64,000 bases of DNA from Hyphomicrobiales bacterium. GTDB lineage: Bacteria > Pseudomonadota > Alphaproteobacteria > Rhizobiales > Methyloligellaceae. The position numbers and the translations under genes are program-made. Positions 34,639-43,773 of the stretch are shown one piece after another. The notes under the pieces are model-generated. The model did not search any database, was not told where the DNA came from, and saw nothing but the letters and a program-made list of their open reading frames with translations. Position 1 is the stretch's first letter. Each line of letters begins with the position of its first letter. Location of the stretch: contig JANQLP010000107.1 in NCBI GenBank assembly GCA_028280515.1, positions 1 to 64,000 on the forward strand, written 5' to 3'.

Positions 34639-36063
34639 CTATGGCTGCGGCACGATCGCTTTGTGATTTGCCGGGTTGGAGGTTTCCTCGCCGAAACCGG
34701 GTGGGTACCTTCCCGAAAGGCTGGCCGCCTCTATGGCGTGGCCTAGAGCCATCAGCGCCGTCTCGTCACCCGGCCGTGAGACGATCTGGACGCCAAGCGG
34801 CAGGCCATCACATGTAAATCCGCAAGGTACAGCAAGCGCCGGATAACCGATTAGGTTGATCGGCGCGCGAGCCTGGCGTCCGTAATTCGCCTCGAATGTC
34901 GCCATGTCGTCGATCGCGCAAGAAGGATCGAAGCTGGACAATGTCAGGACAGCGTCGACCCGGCTCGTCGCCTTTTCCCAACTTTCGCGCAGCAGGGAAG
35001 CATGCCGCAACGCGTCAATATAGTCCGCGGCGGAGAAGTAAGCCCCGGCCGAAATACGGTTGCGGCTGGCAGTGCCGTAATCCTCTGGTCGCTCGGCCAG
35101 CCAACGACGATGGATGGTATAGGCTTCCGACATCCGGATAACGAACGCCGCCGCCGCAAAGTCCTGCAGCGGACCCGGATCGACCTCAACAACCTGCCCG
35201 CCGGCATCCGAAAGTGCCGCGATCGCGTGTTCGAATGCGTCAGCCATCTGCGGTTCAGCCTCGAAGTCGTCGCGGTGCCAGCGTCGCAATGCGCCAATGC
35301 GCATCCCGGAAACCGAGGCATTGGCGATGTCGGGAGACGACACGTACGTTTCGTTCGCCGTGAGTGCGGCGAAAAGGCGTGCGCAGCCGCTAACAGTGGT
35401 CGCCATCGGTCCGACGCAATCCAAGGAGTAGGACAGTGGAAACACGCCACGCAGGCTGATCTGTCCGGCGGCGGGTTTCAGACCGACGACGCCGCAATGT
35501 GTGGCAGGGTTTCGTACAGAGCCAGCGGTGTCTGTGCCGATTGCCGCAGGAAAGAGACCGGCGGCAAGTCCAGCACCTGCCCCACTTGACGACCCTCCCG
35601 GATGGTGGGCGGTATTCCATGGGTTTCGGGCGGGCGGCCACGGCAGATCGAAGGAAGGACCGCCGATCGCGAACTCGTGGGTCGCCGTCTTTCCAAAAAT
35701 GACCGCTCCCTGCTGGCGCAGCAGAGCAACAACATCGGAATCCTGCGTCGCGACACAGTCGGCAAGAATCTTCGAATGCGCGGTTGTGCACATCCCCTCA
35801 ACGTCGATCACATCCTTGATGGAGACCGGTAGACCGTGAAGAAGTCCTAGGCGGCCTCCCGCCTCCCGATGGGCGTCTCGTTGCTTGGCCTCTGAAAGCA
35901 CCCGTTGCTCATCGAGCGAGACAAAGCAGTTGAGGCGGTTGTCAAACCGGCGCACGCGGTCGAGGAAGTGCGACACGAGATGTGTGGAACTCAGCTGACC
36001 GGACGCCAGCGCTCGGCAGAGAGTCTCTGCGTCGAGCCGGTGATAGTCAGCTTCGATGCGCAT
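34639..36063 (-). CDS. Amidase (AtzE/GatA-like)
   Basis: A 474-residue amidase-signature enzyme with Lys83 (LPVSIKDVIDV), Ser159 (HHPGGSSSGAGAGLAAG) and nucleophile Ser182 (GTDTAGSVRNPA). The start ATG lies one base after the stop of a 59-codon gene resembling AtzG, the small partner of the carboxybiuret amidase AtzE. That arrangement favours the AtzE-like subgroup, although the substrate is inferred only. It is followed by an alpha/beta hydrolase gene. Confidence 0.9.
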   Translation of the reverse strand: MRIEADYHRLDAETLCRALASGQLSSTHLVSHFLDRVRRFDNRLNCFVSLDEQRVLSEAKQRDAHREAGGRLGLLHGLPVSIKDVIDVEGMCTTAHSKILADCVATQDSDVVALLRQQGAVIFGKTATHEFAIGGPSFDLPWPPARNPWNTAHHPGGSSSGAGAGLAAGLFPAAIGTDTAGSVRNPATHCGVVGLKPAAGQISLRGVFPLSYSLDCVGPMATTVSGCARLFAALTANETYVSSPDIANASVSGMRIGALRRWHRDDFEAEPQMADAFEHAIAALSDAGGQVVEVDPGPLQDFAAAAFVIRMSEAYTIHRRWLAERPEDYGTASRNRISAGAYFSAADYIDALRHASLLRESWEKATSRVDAVLTLSSFDPSCAIDDMATFEANYGRQARAPINLIGYPALAVPCGFTCDGLPLGVQIVSRPGDETALMALGHAIEAASLSGRYPPGFGEETSNPANHKAIVPQP

Positions 36064-36064
36064 G

Positions 36065-36244
36065 TTACGGCAGGCGTAATGGAATTGGATCCGGCCCGTC
36101 GCTGCCCAAGGCAGGCAGCCTTTCTAGGGCGGCCTCGGCTCTGGATCGCGCGCGGGCCAGATCCGCGAGTCTTGGCAGAGGAACGCGTCTGACAATCGGA
36201 AGGTCAGCGTCACTCTCGCTCTGGAGCATGGATTCCGTCGACAT
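36065..36244 (-). CDS. Small AtzG-like (GatC/DUF4089-type) amidase partner
   Basis: A 59-residue protein starting MSTESMLQSESDADLP and ending GPDPIPLRLP. Its size, position directly before an amidase gene and proline-rich tail recall AtzG/DUF4089 proteins, which wrap the amidase like GatC does GatA and end in a similar acidic-proline motif. ATG 36244 has AGGG eight bases upstream; the longer frame from 36316 is unlikely. One base separates it from the amidase start, suggesting equimolar production. The similarity is weak, so context is the main support. Confidence 0.6.
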   Translation of the reverse strand: MSTESMLQSESDADLPIVRRVPLPRLADLARARSRAEAALERLPALGSDGPDPIPLRLP

Positions 36245-36290
36245 ATCAACCCTACTTTGTACGGTGATCGGTAAGCTTGAGCATAGGCAA

Positions 36291-36319
36291 TTGACAGCCA
36301 AAAACAAGATGATCATACT
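36291..36319 (+). promoter_or_regulatory. Predicted sigma-70-type promoter for the CMD/SDR operon
   Basis: TTGACA (36291-36296), 17-bp spacer, CATACT (36314-36319), about 30 bp before the TTG start of the CMD-like gene. It sits in the 104-bp divergent region shared with the AtzG-like gene. Confidence 0.5.
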
Positions 36320-36348
36320 GGTTTTGTAACTTCAGGTCAGGAGCTCCG

Positions 36349-36918
36349 TTGAAGATTGGTGTGAGTTGTTCCGACGAAATGACCGACGCGCAGCGCGGTG
36401 TCGTCGAGAGAGTTGTTGCCGGACCACGCGGTCAGATGTCGCGTCCGATCTTGGCTATGCTGGATTCCCCGTGCCTCGCCGATATTGTTCAACAAGTCGG
36501 CAGCTATCTTCGGTTCAGTTCTCCCTTGGATCCGCAGCTGCGGGAGCTCGCGATTATCTCCGTAGCTTGGGCAATGCGGTCGAGAATTGAATTTGAAACG
36601 CATGTGAAGATCGGTCGAAGCGTGGGCCTCGAGGAAGATGCGATCCTATTTGCCGCAGGCCGTCGAGGTGTCTCAATCGCTCCTGAAATGGCGGAGATAG
36701 TCTTGTTCTCGCAGAGGATAGTCTCATCGAATGCGATCGACACGCCGAAATCCGCTGAGCTCTTGAGTCTGCTCGGGCGGCACGGATTTACCGATCTGAT
36801 CGCCATCTGTGGCTATTACCGGCTTCTGGCCTGTTATCTGGCAATCTCGGGCCTCGAGGACCCTATGGACACTGTGATCTCAGATGCAGAAGTGCTTCAG
36901 TATGGTCGAGCAGGTTGA
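36349..36918 (+). CDS. Carboxymuconolactone decarboxylase (CMD/AhpD-like) family protein
   Basis: A 189-residue alpha-helical protein of the CMD superfamily. SSPLDPQLRELAIISVAWAMRSRIEFETHVKIGRSVGL matches the family core (RELAI, E-x2-H). The AhpD-type CxxC is absent (MRSRIEFE), so peroxidase activity is unlikely. The start is TTG, supported by AGGAG five bases upstream. It is first in a plus-strand operon with three SDR genes; its stop overlaps the next start. It could be a lactone decarboxylase or hydrolase. Confidence 0.82.
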   Translation: MKIGVSCSDEMTDAQRGVVERVVAGPRGQMSRPILAMLDSPCLADIVQQVGSYLRFSSPLDPQLRELAIISVAWAMRSRIEFETHVKIGRSVGLEEDAILFAAGRRGVSIAPEMAEIVLFSQRIVSSNAIDTPKSAELLSLLGRHGFTDLIAICGYYRLLACYLAISGLEDPMDTVISDAEVLQYGRAG

Positions 36919-37717
36919 TCTTTTCGACTTGACGGGACGGCTCGTCTTCATCACTGGAGCTGGTTCTTCCGGGCCTGGCTACAGCAATGGACGAGCGATC
37001 GCCATCCTTCTCGCACGGCGCGGGGCGTCGGTGATCGCGCTGGACCTCCATCGCGATCGTGCGGAAGAGACTTGCGAGGAGATTGTGCGGGAGGGCGGTC
37101 GCGCCGAAGTCGTCGTCGGTGACGTCACCTCCTCGGAATCGCTCAATGAGGTTTTCGCCGAACTCACAGCGCAGGGCCGGCAGCCGGACTTGCTCGTCAA
37201 CAATGCCGGCGGATCGGCGCAAGGCGACTGCATCACGATGGACGAGGAGACCTGGGACAGGCAGATCGACTTCAACCTGAAAAGCGCATTCCTGGTGACG
37301 CGTGGCCTGCTGGGCGGCATGGTGTCACGCGGTAGCGGCGCCATCGTCAACATAGGTTCCGTCGCTGGCGTTCGCGGTGCGGGTGATACGCTTGCCTATT
37401 CGACGGCAAAGGCGGGGATCATTCAGTTTTCGCGGCAGGTGGCCCTGCGGCACGCCGCCCAAGGCATTCGCTGCAACACCGTCGTACCGGGGGTTATGCA
37501 CACGCCGCTCGTCGAATCGCGGCTTGTGGCGCAACGCGGCTCAGGCGATGCCGAGGCCTTTATCCGCATGCGAAACGAGAGTGTACCCATGGGTCGCATG
37601 GGCGATGCCTGGGATGTTGCCCACGCCGTCCTGTACCTGCTTTCCGATGCCGCAGCCTACGTGACCGGCACGACGTTACTCGTCGACGGAGGCGCGTCAC
37701 TGGTCACGTACCGATGA
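36902..37717 (+). CDS. Short-chain dehydrogenase/reductase with extended glycine loop
   Basis: A 271-residue SDR. The cofactor loop is expanded to TGAGSSGPGYSNGRAIA, a known variant; NNAGG and AYSTAKAG (Tyr-x3-Lys) are present. The C-terminus is VDGGASLVTYR. Its start lies inside the end of the CMD gene. ATG 36902 is preferred, although 36884 is possible. Substrate unknown. Confidence 0.88.
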   Translation: MVEQVDLFDLTGRLVFITGAGSSGPGYSNGRAIAILLARRGASVIALDLHRDRAEETCEEIVREGGRAEVVVGDVTSSESLNEVFAELTAQGRQPDLLVNNAGGSAQGDCITMDEETWDRQIDFNLKSAFLVTRGLLGGMVSRGSGAIVNIGSVAGVRGAGDTLAYSTAKAGIIQFSRQVALRHAAQGIRCNTVVPGVMHTPLVESRLVAQRGSGDAEAFIRMRNESVPMGRMGDAWDVAHAVLYLLSDAAAYVTGTTLLVDGGASLVTYR

Positions 37718-37885
37718 TACTTGTACAGGCCGTACACCGGAGCGCGCCCGGCTGGCGAATGTCGATCGGTTGTAGGCGGTGCCGGGACCGCGGCAACTCG
37801 TGACTGAGTGGCGTCATGGCAATGGTTCGATCCGGTACGAGCTTGGCCGGCGAGTGATCTCGCGTCACGTCATCCTAGAGCATCG

Positions 37886-38671
37886 ATGACGTTCGTCAGC
37901 GACGCTAGTAACGGCGAGAGCGGACTCGTCTCGCTGTTTGGTCTAGCAGGACGCAAGGCCGTCGTTACCGGGGCGGGACGAGGAATCGGTCAAGCTATTG
38001 CCGTTGCTCTTCACGCCGCCGGCGCCAGCGTCGTCGTTGTCGATCAGGACGAGGAGTCGGTGCAGGCTGCGACGCAGCCGCTCGGCCTCAACGACCGTGG
38101 CATCGTTCTTGATCTATCGACGCCCTTTAGTATCGACACCGCAACCCAATCAATGCTGCAGCATGTCGACATCTTCGTCGGAAATGCCGGCACAATGCTT
38201 AAGAGACCTTTCGCCGAGACGGGCCGGCACGACTTCGCGGCCATGATGGATTTGCATGTACTCGGCAACACGGAGCTGTTGCGTTGCGTGCTCCCCGGCA
38301 TGAAGGCGCGCGGCTACGGACGTATCATCCTGCTTGCGTCGATCGCTGCCTGGCGCTCACGCGTTCCGACACCGGCTTACAGCGCCGCAAAAGGAGCGCT
38401 GATCTCTCTCGTACGCTCGTTGGCGCATGAATACGGACCGTTCGGCGTAACCTGTAATGCAATAGCGCCGGGCCCGATCCGCACGGCCATGTCTGCCGCA
38501 GCACACGCAGACCCCGATATCGATGCCGCGATACGGTCCCGAATACCAGTCGGCCGTTGGGGTGAGCCGGAGGACATAGCCCCACTGGCCGTTCTTCTTG
38601 CGGGCTCCGGTGGCGCCTTTGTCTCGGGCGAAACCATCACTGTTGACGGCGGCGCGAGTACGAATGTCTGA
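37886..38671 (+). CDS. Short-chain dehydrogenase/reductase
   Basis: A 261-residue SDR with TGAGRGIGQAI, GNAGTM and AYSAAKGA. It ends VDGGASTNV. ATG 37886 is the first start that leaves a normal short N-terminal tail before the cofactor loop; the longer frame from 37808 adds 26 unrelated residues. It is second of three consecutive SDRs and overlaps the next by 8 bp. Confidence 0.88.
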   Translation: MTFVSDASNGESGLVSLFGLAGRKAVVTGAGRGIGQAIAVALHAAGASVVVVDQDEESVQAATQPLGLNDRGIVLDLSTPFSIDTATQSMLQHVDIFVGNAGTMLKRPFAETGRHDFAAMMDLHVLGNTELLRCVLPGMKARGYGRIILLASIAAWRSRVPTPAYSAAKGALISLVRSLAHEYGPFGVTCNAIAPGPIRTAMSAAAHADPDIDAAIRSRIPVGRWGEPEDIAPLAVLLAGSGGAFVSGETITVDGGASTNV

Positions 38672-39401
38672 ATCCGAAACCGATCCTTTCTCCCTTAGCG
38701 GGCGGCGCATACTGATCACCGGCGGCGCTGGTGAAATCGGCATGGCAATCGCGCGGCAGGCACGGGCCAGAGGTGCGCGCATCGCTCTCTACGATCTTAA
38801 ACCACCATCTGTTGGCGGAGAGGTGGTCGAGGAGGAGTTCGCCTTCGTTCGTGGATCGGTCGACGCTGTGGAGGAAGTCCAAGCCGGCTTTGACAGACTT
38901 TCGGGGAAGCTCGGCGGCCTGGATGGGCTCGTCACGTCCGCCGGTCGGTTCTCGGCGCGTCCGATTGGCGAGACAAGTCTAGAAGATTGGCGCGCGGACA
39001 TGGCGGTTAATCTTGACGGCGTCTTTCTATCCGTGCGGCATGCTCTGCCCATGATGGCCGATGGCGGATCGATCGTTTTCCTGTCCTCCGTTACGGGACA
39101 CAACGGAAGCATTATCTCGCCGGCCTACGCGGCCGGAAAGGCGGCGCTACTAGGTCTTGCGCGGAGCCTTGTGAGTGAACTGCGGCCGCGCAACATAAGG
39201 ATCAATTGCGTCAGTCCTGGTCCGGTCGACACGGCCTTTGCCGAGCCATTCAGAACATCACCGGTGGCCGCCACACTCCCCCCTCAGACACCCGCATCGC
39301 CAGCAGATGTTGCCAACGCGGTACTTTTCCTCCTGGCTCGAGCCTCCGCGCATGTGAACGGCGAAAGCCTGATACTTACAGGCGGCCACTCCTTCGCTTG
39401 A
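38664..39401 (+). CDS. Short-chain dehydrogenase/reductase
   Basis: A 245-residue SDR with TGGAGEIGMAI, SAGRF in place of NNAG, and AYAAGKAA (Tyr-x3-Lys). It ends LTGGHSFA, lacking the usual VDGG. ATG 38664 overlaps the previous gene's stop, giving translational coupling. The SDR is divergent from its two neighbours, so the three are likely not a recent tandem duplication but act on successive intermediates. Confidence 0.88.
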   Translation: MSESETDPFSLSGRRILITGGAGEIGMAIARQARARGARIALYDLKPPSVGGEVVEEEFAFVRGSVDAVEEVQAGFDRLSGKLGGLDGLVTSAGRFSARPIGETSLEDWRADMAVNLDGVFLSVRHALPMMADGGSIVFLSSVTGHNGSIISPAYAAGKAALLGLARSLVSELRPRNIRINCVSPGPVDTAFAEPFRTSPVAATLPPQTPASPADVANAVLFLLARASAHVNGESLILTGGHSFA

Positions 39402-39828
39402 CGTGGCTTAGATCGGTGTCTGGCTACGGCGTCAACTCGAGTCCAGTACCGAACATGGCCGGAGGTCCGCAGGCCTGACGCTCCAGGATCACGTCCGCGA
39501 TGCGACCGCGTCGAGTGTTGTTCCGATTGATCGAGTTGTCTCGACACTGTCGCCGATCAAGACCGTCGGTGGCGCAGACGACATCGGAGCGTCCCTTGTG
39601 AAGCGCGCTATGACCCGGCAAACGTTGCAGCCTTGGGCGGGTTCGATGATCCATGTATCCATGCGGTGCGGTCCGTGAAGAATTGGATCCAACGACGCCC
39701 GCCGGGTTGCTGCATCGGGACCGGCGTGTTCCCCATGTTCACTATGTCTTCGTGTCTTCAAAGAGGCGGCGAACACGTCGGTCCCTTCGTTGCAGCACGA
39801 TCAGCTCAACAGAAACGCCAAGGCGACA
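39402..39828. other. Gene-free stretch between convergent operons
   Basis: 427 bp without recognisable coding sequence; short frames on both strands match nothing I know. Terminators for the SDR operon and the pot operon would be expected here, but I see no clear hairpin with a T-tract. Confidence 0.45.
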
Positions 39829-40887
39829 CTATGAGCGGAGCCTGGTCCACACTCGATTGCGGAGATCGCGCGCTGCGACCGAGCACAACTGGTTCGCCAC
39901 ATAGCGGCTTTCGACGTCAGGACCTGGATTGATGCCTGTATCCTGCACCACGGCCGGATCGGTGAAAGCGTCGGCTCCTTCGATCGAGTTTGCGTAGCCA
40001 TTGAAGTTCGTGGCTTCAGCGATGTTCTCGGGATCCATCATCCAGTTGATGAACGTCTTCGCATTCTCGACATTGTTTGCGCCAACGGGGATCGAAAAGT
40101 TATCCGCCCACAGATTGACGCCTTCCTTCGGAAACATCATCTGCCACGCGGGCACCTCGCTCCGCACGCGGAACGGTCCGTTCGCCCAGTGATGATGAAC
40201 CGGCACTTCGCGGGCCGCCATACGCTCAATTGTACCGTCACTGGAGTACATCAGAAGATGAGGCTTCTGAGCTTCAAGCAGCTCGAGGATCTTTGTCGCA
40301 TCCTCTGGACTCTCGGTGCAGTAATCGATTCCCAGAAAGAGAGCGGCAGCTTTGTACATCTCAAGCTCGTCATTCAGGGCGACGATCTTTCCCTGAAGGT
40401 CAGAGGGAGGGTCGAAGAAGATCGACCAACTGTCACCGATCTCTTCGGCCGACACCTTTTCGCTGTCATAGGCGATCGCTGTCGAGCCATGCAGGTAAGG
40501 CGCGGAATAGAGCCTGTCGGGATCAAAAGCCGGACTTAAGAGCGGCCCCTTCACATTCTCGAAATTCGGAAGCGTCTTAAAGTCGATTGCCTGCAACAGT
40601 TCGAGTTCGGCCAGTTGCTGAACCATATAGTCGCCCGGCACGACGACATCATACCCCGTTCCGCCGGCCTGTAGCTTGGCGGCAAGTTCTTCGTTCGAGA
40701 GATAGACATCGAGCCGGACGTCGATGCCGGTCTCATCGGAGAATCTCTCAATGAGCTCGAACGGTACATAGTCGGCCCAAGCATAGAGGAACAACTCGTT
40801 CGATTGGGCGGTTGCTGGACCGCTGACCAAAACCGCGGTGAAAAGCGCCGCAGCTAGCAAGGCAATGCGCCTCTTAAGGTTCTTCAT
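39829..40887 (-). CDS. Polyamine-type ABC substrate-binding protein (PotD/PotF family)
   Basis: A 352-residue binding protein. A Sec signal (RRIALLAAALFTAVLVSGPATAQ) precedes the mature start NELFLYAWADYVPFELIERF. GIDVRLDVYLSNEELAAKLQAGGTGYDVVVPGDYMV is the family's hinge and binding region. It is the last gene of the four-gene potABCD-type operon and overlaps the permease gene by 4 bp. It is the cognate receptor of this transporter and belongs to a different branch from the three Tat-exported orphans. Confidence 0.92.
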   Translation of the reverse strand: MKNLKRRIALLAAALFTAVLVSGPATAQSNELFLYAWADYVPFELIERFSDETGIDVRLDVYLSNEELAAKLQAGGTGYDVVVPGDYMVQQLAELELLQAIDFKTLPNFENVKGPLLSPAFDPDRLYSAPYLHGSTAIAYDSEKVSAEEIGDSWSIFFDPPSDLQGKIVALNDELEMYKAAALFLGIDYCTESPEDATKILELLEAQKPHLLMYSSDGTIERMAAREVPVHHHWANGPFRVRSEVPAWQMMFPKEGVNLWADNFSIPVGANNVENAKTFINWMMDPENIAEATNFNGYANSIEGADAFTDPAVVQDTGINPGPDVESRYVANQLCSVAARDLRNRVWTRLRS

Positions 40888-41693
40888 CTCGGATCTCCTT
40901 TCCTGGATGAACGTGAGTTGACGAAAAAGAAGAGAACCGTCATGACGACCGAGATCATGACGATCGCGGATGCGATGGCGTTGACCTCCGGTGTCACGCC
41001 GAGCCGGATAAGTCCGAACACATAGACAGGGACGGTGATGCTGCCTGGACCCGAAACGAAGAAGCTAACGATGAAGTCATCGAGACTGACGATGAAGGCG
41101 AGCAAAAAACCGGCCAAGATACCGGGCATCATGAGTGGCATCAGAACCCGGATCATCGTTCGCCCACGTGAGGCGTAGAGGTCCGCTGAAGCATCGAGAA
41201 GCGCCCAGTCAAAACCCTGGAGCCGCGCCCGTATCGGTAGATTGGCGAAAGGGATGCAGAACGCGGTGTGCGCCATAACCAGCGCAAGTAACCCTGGCGA
41301 AAGGCCAATGGTCAGAACGAACAGCAACGCGCCGATCGCGAACACGATGTCGGGCACCAAGAGCGGCATACTGAACAGACCGTCGACGGCCTTTCTGCCT
41401 GGAAACCTGTTTCGTGCAATGACGACGGCAGCCAGTAACGAGATGAGCGTCGCAAGAGATGCCGCCGACAGCGCGACGATCAGACTGTTCCTCGCCGCAG
41501 CGAGAAGGTCATCGTTGGCAAGCAAACGACCGTACCAGTCGAACGAAAAGCCGGTCCAGATTGTCGCGGAGCGGTTCTCGTTGAAAGAAAGGCCGATGAG
41601 AGCGATCAATGGCCCATAGAGAAACAGGAAGAAGACAAGGGTGAGCCATTGCGCGCCCGTGATCCTTCGCCACTTGTTGGTCGACACGCTCAT
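40884..41693 (-). CDS. Polyamine-type ABC permease (PotC-like)
   Basis: A 269-residue inner-membrane permease with about six membrane segments. The EAA loop region reads DASADLYASRGRTMIRVLMPLMMPGILAG. The open frame runs a further 109 codons into the upstream permease gene, but ATG 41693 forms an ATGA overlap with that gene's stop and gives the normal N-terminus (MSVSTNKWRRITG). It forms the channel with the PotB-like protein. Confidence 0.92.
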   Translation of the reverse strand: MSVSTNKWRRITGAQWLTLVFFLFLYGPLIALIGLSFNENRSATIWTGFSFDWYGRLLANDDLLAAARNSLIVALSAASLATLISLLAAVVIARNRFPGRKAVDGLFSMPLLVPDIVFAIGALLFVLTIGLSPGLLALVMAHTAFCIPFANLPIRARLQGFDWALLDASADLYASRGRTMIRVLMPLMMPGILAGFLLAFIVSLDDFIVSFFVSGPGSITVPVYVFGLIRLGVTPEVNAIASAIVMISVVMTVLFFFVNSRSSRKGDPR

Positions 41694-42586
41694 GCGACCT
41701 TGACCTCTCGTTCCGACTTGTTCTGGCTGAGGCGATTGACGAGGGCGAGAGCTAACAGAATGCTTGCCATCAAGGCGATGGCGATTGATGCGCCGAATGC
41801 CCAGTTCCGTGCACTGCCGAATTGCTGTGCGATCAGGTTTCCCAAAAGGAAGTCGCGGCCGCCGCCGAGTAGGCGCGGCGTGATGTACGATCCCATGGAT
41901 GGAATGAAGACCAGTATCGATCCCGCGATGATTCCCGGAAGCAGCAACGGGAGAATGACAGTGACAAACACCCGTCTTCGACTCGCCCCGAGATCGAGAG
42001 CTGCGTCTGCTAAGCGCCAATCGAACCGCTCGGCGCTCGCGTAGATTGGAAGAACCATGAATGGCAGGAACGAGTAGATGAGGCCAATCAGAACGGCATA
42101 CTGGGTGTACAAGAGTCCTGTTTGAGGTGCCTCCGGCACGACCGACCTGATGATGCCGTCAAGAATTCCATCGCTTCGCAGAATCAGGATCCATGCATAG
42201 TTTCGCGCCAGAAGATTGGCCCAGAACGGGATCGTGATGAGCAACAGAAGGAGATTCCGTATCCGGTGGCTTGACTGAGACATGTAGATCGCCACGGGCA
42301 CGGCGATCAGAAGGCAGATGGCTGTTGTTATCAATGATAGGGACAGTGAGCGGGTAAAGGCGCTGAGGAATGTGTAATTCGGCACAAGCACGCCGAACAG
42401 ATCGGGTTCGGCAAAGAGGCGAACGTACCCTTCGACGGAGAATTCAGACCAATCCAGGCCGCCATTCGGGGCGCGTCTTGTGAACGAGGCGGCGACAATA
42501 GCGAGCAAAGGGCCGCAGAAAAGTATCATGATCGCCGCGACAGACGGCGCCAATGAAAGGTAGATCTTGCCTGTCGACCGGCCCAT
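41690..42586 (-). CDS. Polyamine-type ABC permease (PotB-like)
   Basis: A 298-residue permease with the standard six-helix layout. The EAA loop is DAALDLGASRRRVFVTVILPLLLPGIIAG and is followed by PSMGSYITPRLLGG, typical of PotB. It starts 5 bp after the potA-like stop and is coupled to the PotC-like gene by ATGA. Confidence 0.92.
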   Translation of the reverse strand: MGRSTGKIYLSLAPSVAAIMILFCGPLLAIVAASFTRRAPNGGLDWSEFSVEGYVRLFAEPDLFGVLVPNYTFLSAFTRSLSLSLITTAICLLIAVPVAIYMSQSSHRIRNLLLLLITIPFWANLLARNYAWILILRSDGILDGIIRSVVPEAPQTGLLYTQYAVLIGLIYSFLPFMVLPIYASAERFDWRLADAALDLGASRRRVFVTVILPLLLPGIIAGSILVFIPSMGSYITPRLLGGGRDFLLGNLIAQQFGSARNWAFGASIAIALMASILLALALVNRLSQNKSEREVKVA

Positions 42587-42591
42587 GGCTG

Positions 42592-43773
42592 CTAAACTCC
42601 AGCCGCTGCCGGATAGATCGAGATATCGGAAACCTCGACCCCAACCCGTACAGCATGTGCCGGCATAATGGATTTGCCCGCAACGTCGCGTGAGCGAAGC
42701 TCGGCCCGAAGGTGCTGTCCGTCGGAAAGCTCAATCGATAGAGCAAGCACATTCCCGGTAAATGCGATGTCCTGGATTGTTCCGGCCATTCCGGCCGCTG
42801 ACATACGATCGGAAGAACTGCCATCGAAATCCACGGTCAAACACTCCGGCCGGACGGCGAGTACGACGGATGCTCCGGGCTCGAATTTATGTTCAACGTC
42901 AAGCACCTGTCCGGCGACACTGACTCGTCTCGAACCGAGCGCCTCGCACCTGATGAAGTTCATGTCGCCGATGAAACCGGCAATGAATCGATTAGCCGGT
43001 GCGTTGTAGATGTCGATGGGCGTTCCGACCTGGACCACGCGTCCCTCGCTCAACACGGCCATACGGTCGGAAAGCGCCATTGCCTCTTCCTGGTCGTGCG
43101 TAACGAAAACGAAAGTCACGCCGGTGGATCGTTGGATCCTCTTTAATTCGCTCTGCATTTCCTTGCGGAGTTGGCGATCCAACGCAGACAGGCACTCGTC
43201 AAGAAGCAGGACATCGGGCTCAGGCGCTAGCGCGCGGGCAATGGCGACGCGCTGCTGTTGGCCGCCCGATAGCTGTCCTGGATATCGTTCGGAGAGGTCG
43301 GTCAGTTGAACAAGCGCGAGCATCTCGTTCACTCTGTTGTTCAAGTCTGAGCCGGAGATTTTCTTGGAGACGAGGCCGTACGCGATGTTCTTGCGCACCG
43401 TGAAATGCGGAAAGAGAGCGTACGATTGAAAAACTGTGTTGACGGGCCGCTTAAAGGGGGGAACGTCGTCGATCACACGATCCGCGATCGAGATCGTACC
43501 GGCTGTCTGATTTTCCAAGCCTGCGAGAATGCGTAGCAGGGACGTCTTGCCACAGCCCGAGGGGCCCAGGAGAGAGAAGAACTCTCCGTTTTGGATGTCG
43601 AGATCGACATCGACGAGGGCACGCACGCCTGAGGCCGGTGGTCCGTAGGTCTTGCAAACACCTCGGAGAGCGAGTTGGACGCTGAGTCCGCGGAGTCCTA
43701 CTGAACGGTTGACGACATCATCGTTCAACTGATGGTCGAGAGAGAGGCTGCCGCCCACGGCCCTGATCGTCAC
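42592..43773 (-). CDS. Polyamine-type ABC ATPase (PotA-like)
   Basis: A 393-residue ATPase with a C-terminal TOBE domain (about 290-390). Walker A is GPSGCGKTS, the signature LSGGQQQRVAIARAL, and the switch His is in VFVTHDQEEAMALSDR. Walker B reads LLLDECLSALD: cysteine replaces the near-invariant proline of DEP. The GTG start gives about 30 extra residues before LALRGVCKTYG and lacks a ribosome site, so the true start is uncertain. It is first in the pot operon, with a predicted promoter and operator about 150 bp upstream. Confidence 0.9.
   Translation of the reverse strand: MTIRAVGGSLSLDHQLNDDVVNRSVGLRGLSVQLALRGVCKTYGPPASGVRALVDVDLDIQNGEFFSLLGPSGCGKTSLLRILAGLENQTAGTISIADRVIDDVPPFKRPVNTVFQSYALFPHFTVRKNIAYGLVSKKISGSDLNNRVNEMLALVQLTDLSERYPGQLSGGQQQRVAIARALAPEPDVLLLDECLSALDRQLRKEMQSELKRIQRSTGVTFVFVTHDQEEAMALSDRMAVLSEGRVVQVGTPIDIYNAPANRFIAGFIGDMNFIRCEALGSRRVSVAGQVLDVEHKFEPGASVVLAVRPECLTVDFDGSSSDRMSAAGMAGTIQDIAFTGNVLALSIELSDGQHLRAELRSRDVAGKSIMPAHAVRVGVEVSDISIYPAAAGV

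Noticed and set aside
39489..39776. Minus-strand frame of 95 codons downstream of the SDR operon
   Set aside because: No recognisable motif and no ribosome site; likely chance.
41694..42020. N-terminal extension of the PotC-like permease
   Set aside because: It overlaps the PotB-like gene in another frame and lacks membrane character; ATG 41693 couples to the PotB-like stop.
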